Positions 58,085 to 64,000 of a DNA stretch of 64,000 nt are shown here, one piece after another. The translations under genes were made by a program, and so were the position numbers. Position 1 is the first letter of the stretch. Every line of letters begins with the position of its first letter. The DNA lies in assembly GCA_003415625.1 (NCBI GenBank), contig PYIU01000003.1, forward strand, positions 2,046,001-2,110,000, given 5' to 3'. Source of the stretch: Aquanectria penicillioides. Its lineage: Eukaryota; Ascomycota; Sordariomycetes; Hypocreales; Nectriaceae. The notes beneath the pieces are model-generated. The model ran no database searches, was not told the origin of the DNA, and saw only the letters and a program-made list of their open reading frames with translations.

Positions 58085-59499
58085 AAAGCTAATTTTAAAT
58101 TCTTAAATTTCTTTTTATTATTAAAGATATATAGTATTATCCTTAAGTTAAATATAATTAAGATTTATAATAAATATTTACTATATAAATAAGAAAAATA
58201 GCTATAAAGTTTAAAATTAAGATTTATAATATTAATTATTAGTTTAAAGTTTTAATTAATTATATAGTTTACTTTTTAAGCTTTTTATATAGTTTTTATA
58301 CTTTAATTTCATCTTTTAATTATATTTTTTATTTTTTATTTATTTACTTTTGCCTTTTTATATATTTAAATATATTTTTAGAAAATGCAATTTAATACTT
58401 TTAAGTATTTATATTAATATATAACTTTGCATATAAAATATAATAATTATCTTTTTTTAGACTTTATTTTTATTTCTTTAATTTAAATTATTTAAATTAT
58501 AAGCTTTATAAATAGAGATGCTTTTTTAAAGGCAGTTTTAAGCCTTAAAATATAGATCTAAAGTTCTCTTTTTATACTAAAGCTTTATATTACTTTACTT
58601 TAATCTCTTTTTTCTTTTTAATCTTATATTTAAAACTTAAAGTAAAAATAGCTGGCTTATAAATGCCTTTTTTAATAGTATTTTTAAATTATATTTTAAT
58701 AATTTAAAGGAATATTTAAAAGTAACTTTTAAGGTATTATTTTAAGTCTATAAATTATATATTTAAGTATAAAACTTTAGTAATATTTTTTATAATTATA
58801 ATCTTTATAGACTATTTTTAATTAATAATTTAATTTTATTAAATAATTTTAAGGTTTAAAGTCTATTTTAAGACTTTAAAATAGCATTTTTAAGTTTATT
58901 TTCTTCTTAATATATTATTAATTCTCTATATAGCTTTAAGGTTATAATAGAATTTTATAATAATATTATTTTTTTTACTTATTATTAATAAATATATTTA
59001 AATATAATAAAAACTTATTTTCTTTATTATTTAATAAAAAATATTATAGATTTTATTTACTTTAATTTTATATTTTTCTTAATTATAGTAAAATATTATA
59101 ACTTTATATTTTAATAGTTTTTAGTCTTTAAAAAGTAACTTTATTATTATAATTGCCCTTTATATTAATTACATAAATTTTATTATTAAGCTTTTAGCTT
59201 TAGTTTCTTCTTTTATAAAGTATTTTATAGTAATAGGCATTATAAGCTTAAGAACTTAAATAGTTTTAAATTAAAAAGGGTTTTTAAGGACTTTAAGCTT
59301 TTTAATTTATTTTATAGTAATTTTTACTTTATAGCTTTATTTAAAGATTTTTTAATTATTTAGATTATTAAGGATATAGATCTTAAAGGGTCTTTTATAT
59401 ATTTAATTTAAAATTTAAAATATAAAGTATATTTCTAACTTTAAAGCTTAATTAAATAGTTATAGCTATATTAATAAATATAGCTTTAAGACTTTTAAT

Positions 59500-59718
59500 T
59501 ATTAAATTAAACTAATTATATAATTATATATATTATTCTCCTTCTTTTTTCTAGCCTTAGTTTATTGTTTAGGCTCTAAAGGAGAGGTTAGGCTGCACTA
59601 AACTTAATAGAGCTATAATGGATTTATATAACATTTATTCAATTATTTTAAGCTTTATTTCTATAATCTAAAGTGCGTACTAATATTTCCCTATATATAT
59701 AATACCTTAAGTTTAATA
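59500..59718 (-). repeat. LTR of Copia-2
   Basis: 219 bp, reverse complement of the Copia-1 LTR. On the plus strand it begins TATTAAATTAAAC (RIP form of TGTTGAACCGAAC) and ends CTTAAGTTTAATA. Confidence 0.85.
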
Positions 59719-60730
59719 AATATATATGTATATATATATATTTAATAATAATACTATAACCTTCCCCTTAAACTTTCTTTTTCCCTTTTTAACCCTTTTT
59801 TTAACTATTTTAATTGGCCTTTTAACTTTCTTCTTAAGCCTATACCCCTTTCTTTTAAGAATCCTATTAAAGAATCTATTAACAATTCTATAACTCTATA
59901 GATTTAGCTAATGCAATTATATAGTACTATAAACTATATATTTTATAAAATAAACTAAAATTAAAAATAACTATTTAATGCCCTATTTTTATTAAAGGCC
60001 TTAAAAAACTTAAAAGAAATAATAAATATATATAAAATATAAATTATATTTTAATTAATTAGATCTTTTTTTCTTTATTATTATAAATATAAAAAAGATA
60101 TAATAATTTATTATAAAATAAATATAAAGAATACCTTACCTTTAATATTAATATATACTTTAATATCTTTAAAATAACTATTATTGATAAAAAGTAAAAC
60201 TATATTTAATTCTTTATAATTAGCATTATATACTCATTTATATTTATTTAAAAACTAAATTAAAAGAACTAAAAAAATAATATTTATTATACTATATTAA
60301 TACTTTTACTTTATAATAAAATATTTAATATATATATATTTTCTTTATTAATTCTTTATTTATAACTTTTTTTACTTTTAGTTAATTATTTTTTTTTACT
60401 TTTTTTTAATATTATATTATAATTATATAGCTATAATAATAATTTCTTAATTAATTAGCCTAATATTTTTTTTTATTAATATTATTATTAAAGTTAAAAA
60501 ATAAATACTTAAAATAATAGCTTTTTTTAAATTTATTAATAAAGACCTTTAATATTATAGCTTTATTAATTCTTTTATTTATTTTACTTTATAATATAAA
60601 AATAAACTATTTTATAAAAGTACCTATACCTTTTAAGTTTTTATTCTTTTTTTAATAAAAAGATTAATATACTTAATGCATTATATTAATATAATAAATT
60701 CCTTAAAACCCTTCTTTAAATTAAATATAT
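59719..60730. other. AT-rich sequence between Copia-2 and SINE-4, unassigned
   Basis: Short TATATA-rich start, a pyrimidine-rich stretch at about 59760-59850, then AT-rich DNA. No recognisable gene or repeat family by eye. Confidence 0.35.
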
Positions 60731-60744
60731 TATTATTTTATATT

Positions 60745-61336
60745 TATTTATTTAATAATACTCTATAGATCTTATAATAAATAATACTTCTATACTATTT
60801 TTAATAAAAAAAAACTATATATAAAAAATATTAAATAAAAACCCTTATATCTTTTACTTATTAGCCTTTATTTTATCTTTATAAATTAAAATTAATTAAT
60901 TAAATATTAATTATACCTTTTATAATTTAATATATATTAATTACCTTTTGCTTTTACTTTTATTTATAATAACTATATTATTAATTGGCCTTATAAAAAG
61001 AGTATATTATTATATTTAAGATTTATAGCTAAAGAAATTGCTAAGGATCTTATGCTTTAATTGTAGCTTAGGCTTATTTAAGAGCTATAAGGCTAGGCTC
61101 TTATAGGCCTTACCTAAACCTATAGCCTTATTGTTATAAATTAGGCTTGCTAGAATAACGCTCTAAATACAGCTAAGTTTTTTGCTATTAGCTATAGGCT
61201 AGGCTACTTTTAAGTTCCCCTTACCTTACTTAAGTGGATTAATCTTAAGTAGGTAAAAAGAGGTGCCTTAATAGGATTTAAACTCACTTTTTTTACATTA
61301 AGGGCTTTTAGGCAGTAACTACTCTATTATAAGGGT
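60745..61336 (-). mobile_element. SINE-4 (minus strand), strongly RIP-mutated
   Basis: About 592 bp, head at 61336, tail at 60745. It is flanked by TATTATTTTATATT at 60731-60744 and 61337-61350, a 14-bp target duplication. Its sequence is closest to SINE-3 in mutated positions. Confidence 0.85.
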
Positions 61337-61350
61337 TATTATTTTATATT

Positions 61351-62677
61351 AATTAAATTATTAATTTTTTAAATTAAACCTTTATAAAGAATCTATTTTT
61401 ATTTATAGAAAATAATATTTTAATTATATTTTTAAACTTATAAAAATAAAATCTAGCTTTATTTTTATTAATATATTATAGTAATATATTTTATATATTT
61501 TTAATAAAATAAAGATCTTTATTTTTAATAGATTTTATTTTAAATTATAATAATTATTAAAATAAAATAATAATTATTAAACTCTTTTAAAGTCTTTTAT
61601 ATAAACTCTACCCTTAGACTTATAACTATTTATAGCTATTTTAAACTACTTTTAAAATGTCTAAAACAATAATTAATTAATTCTTTATATTAGGCTACCT
61701 TTAAATATAATAATATATTAAGAGTATAGTACTAATATTATAGCCCTTTTAATAGTTATTAATTTAGGAAAATGCAGTATTAAAAATAGCTAATATAATC
61801 CCCTTTTTACTATTAGCTAATATAATAGTATACCTAAAATAAATATAGCAATAAAAGCTAATAAAAGCCTTATAATTAATAAAGATAAAGAAGCCTATAA
61901 AGCTATTATTAAGATTATTTTATTTTACCTTTTTTAGTTTAAAAGGTATTTTAAATCTATATTAATATATATAAAATATACTTTTACCTTCTCTTTAAAA
62001 CTAATATAACCCTTAAAAAGAGATTTATTAATAAAATTACTATTACTATAATAACTACTATTATTATAGTAATAATAGCTACTTTAGCTAATTTAAGCTT
62101 TTTTTTTTAATTAATATAATAGTTTTATATATTAATCCTTTTATATAGCCTTATATCTATAAATATTAAAACTAATAAATATATAATATATAGCTATATT
62201 AAGTGTAAAATTACTATCTATATTAAAGATACCCTTAAGAATATTAAAAACTATACTTTAATAGAAACTATATAAATAGTAAATTAAGCCTATAGTAACT
62301 TCTATATAGTTGCAATATATTATCTTTTTAATAAAGATATAGTTTTTACCTTTTTTACTTTAAAATAGGCTAAAGCCTTTTATAAAAAAGAATAAATAGC
62401 TATTGCATTTAGGAATAATGCTTTTTTAGCTCTTTTAACTTTTGCTATTTTAATAAAAGGAATTTAAATTAAATCTATTTTTAATAATATAAATAAATTT
62501 ATTAAAACTATTAATAATGCTAATACTTTAAGAGTTAGTAAAATAAAGCCTATTTAAGCCTAAAATAGTACTATAATAAAAATAAACTTAATTTTTTATA
62601 TTTTATTAATTAAAAAAGCTAATAGCTTATATAATAATAGGCTACTTTTTAATATTAAACTCTATAATTATAAACTT
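61351..62677. other. AT-rich sequence right of SINE-4, unassigned
   Basis: RIP-like sequence with no open frame of note. Some long stretches on the plus strand would be codon-like if TAA/TAG were Gln, but no family is recognised. Confidence 0.35.
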
Positions 62678-64000
62678 TGCTCTTTAAAGAACTTGTTTTA
62701 AAAGAGACCTATGCTCTTTAAAGAACTTGTTCTAAAAGAGACCTATTTGGCGCCGGCTCCAACTACCCTACTCACCCCCCCCTCCCCCTCCACTTTTGTG
62801 CGTGTGTGTGTGCGTGCGTTATTGTAAGGCTGCGGTTGGTCGGTCGGTCGGTCGGTTGGGTGGTTATAGGCTAGAGTTGTGGGCTAAGGATAAAAAATTG
62901 CATATAAGTTATATAAATATTATATAATAAAAAGCATAAATATTATATAATTTTTATATAACTTTATATAATTTAACTTTCTTTTTATTTATTTAGCTAA
63001 TTATTATAGGGTCTTAACTCTTAAGAAGATATTTAAAATTAGGTTATATAATAGGCCTTTTAAGGGGTTTATATATATATAATATTATATAATATAAATA
63101 GTAAACCTTTTACCTTTTAAAATAAATAATTTCTATTTTAATAAATAGTAAATATTAAGCTATTTTTAGTATTAAGCTAAAGGTTTTAATAAATAAATAT
63201 ATATAATAGCTTATTATAGTATTTTTATTTTACTTTTTTAATTATTATAAAAATTAATTATTTAATTTATATAAAGTAATTTAAATTATTTTATTTAATT
63301 GCCTCTTTTAATACTTTATGCTTATAGCTTTTTATAGTTTTAGCTTTTTACTTTATATTTTATATATATATTTAGCTTTAATAATTAAAAAAGAAAAAGA
63401 AAGAAAGATCCTTAAGTTCTATAAAGTATATAGTTTAAATAGTATAAAAAACTATAATTCTTTTATTATAAATTTTAAATAAATATAAAAGCTATTTTAT
63501 AATAATTATTTTTATATTTTTTATATTATCTATATTATTATTATTATTATTAATAGTAATAATAATAATAGTAATAATTATTTTATAGCTTAATTAGTCT
63601 ATTTATTACTTTAATATATAGGCTTAATTTACTATTTCTTTATTTAATTAATTAAGCTTAGCTTTAGTCTTTATTATATTTTATAAAATTATATTATTAA
63701 TTATATCTCTTTCTTTTACCTTTATTAGCAGTATAATATTATCTAGCAATTAGCATTATAATAGCTATATATATAAGTTATAGGAATTATATTTTAACTA
63801 TACTATAGTATTAATTTCTTTTTCTTTACTATTATCCTTATTTAAAACTATATAGCTACTATAAAGCTTAAGACTAGCCTTAATTAGCATTTAATCTTAT
63901 ACCTTATAGTTAATATAAATAAAGGCAGTAATATAAAGTAAACCCCTTTATAATACCTTATGCTTTTGCTATAGCTGCTTTTTTACTATTAAATTAATCT
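62678..64000 (+). repeat. Family C repeat, plus-strand copy (runs off the window)
   Basis: Starts with a 34-bp unit present twice in tandem (62678-62711 and 62712-62745, TGCTCTTTAAAGAACTTGTT...). A GC-rich island (62746-62892) follows with C-runs, a GT-repeat and GGTC repeats, then TTATATAA-rich DNA. The same order, inverted, is at 52466 and leftward. Confidence 0.55.

Larger units (their letters stand above)
52467..59718 (-). mobile_element. Copia-2: second Copia copy, one LTR missing, with a SINE inside
   Basis: Reverse-complement relative of Copia-1. The 5' LTR is at 59500-59718 (219 bp). The YVDD-equivalent lies near 55048-55077. A region like the Copia-1 stretch before its polypurine tract ends exactly at 52467, where the 3' LTR should start, but family C sequence begins there instead. 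SINE-2 (57498-58084) and a 15-bp minisatellite expansion (54858-55032) interrupt it. All frames are broken. Confidence 0.8.
32263..64000. other. AT-rich, RIP-degraded repeat block
   Basis: From just after the TFIIIC gene stop codon to the window edge the sequence is extremely AT-rich, TpA dominates, CpG is nearly absent except in parts of the SINE copies, and every frame of the recognisable transposon genes is broken by TAA/TAG. This is the expected outcome of repeat-induced point mutation (C to T on both strands of duplicated DNA). The block is built from nested copies of a few repeats listed separately. No host gene is visible. The block is probably heterochromatic and could be pericentromeric or subtelomeric; the sequence alone does not decide. 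Confidence 0.85.

Overview
The window comes from a filamentous ascomycete, most likely a Sordariomycete. The genes carry short (45-180 bp) spliceosomal introns with CTRAY-type branch points. The gene set (PalB-type calpain with an MIT-like N-terminus, Vts1 SAM protein, Sen15, TFIIIC TPR subunit, PMP47-like carrier, bis-heme ferric reductase) is ordinary for such fungi. The right half has the sequence signature of repeat-induced point mutation (RIP). The genome is two-speed: a gene-rich, GC-balanced left half (1-32.2 kb) adjoins a very AT-rich repeat block without functional genes (32.3-64 kb), which runs off the right edge.

Left half, in order: the C-terminal end of an unidentified protein (+, cut by the window edge); ferric reductase (+); SLC35F6-like transporter (+); Yippee-like zinc protein (-); a putative DUF2985 membrane protein (-); tRNA-splicing endonuclease subunit Sen15 (+), convergent at 37 bp with a zinc alcohol dehydrogenase (-, seven exons, one GC-AG intron); a 4-kb gene-free stretch of ACCT/TAGG repeats and C-rich sequence leading into a C2H2 transcription factor (+); PalB/Rim13 calpain (-); PMP47/Ant1-type carrier (+, also with a GC-AG intron); ribosomal protein eL29 (+, four exons); Vts1 (+); an 820-bp MITE-like inverted-repeat element; and the TFIIIC TPR subunit Tfc4/Sfc4 (+), whose 3' end touches the AT-rich block. 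The genes are housekeeping or signalling genes and do not form a pathway cluster. PalB and Vts1 each need one missing base restored to read through, which looks more like homopolymer sequencing error than decay.

Right half: nested, RIP-degraded transposons. A Copia LTR element (36224-42102, 228-bp LTRs, 5-bp target duplication) sits inside a ~590-bp tRNA-headed SINE, which itself sits inside an older repeat (family A). A second Copia copy (minus, 52467-59718, one LTR left) carries another SINE. Four full-length SINE copies are present, each flanked by its own 10-15-bp target duplication. They have box A and box B, an oligo-T run just after the tRNA head, and a TAAA-type tail that resembles the end of a second repeat. 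This SINE family is the best candidate here for something undescribed. Two further repeats (inverted pair A/B, and family C with GC-rich edges) fill most of the rest.
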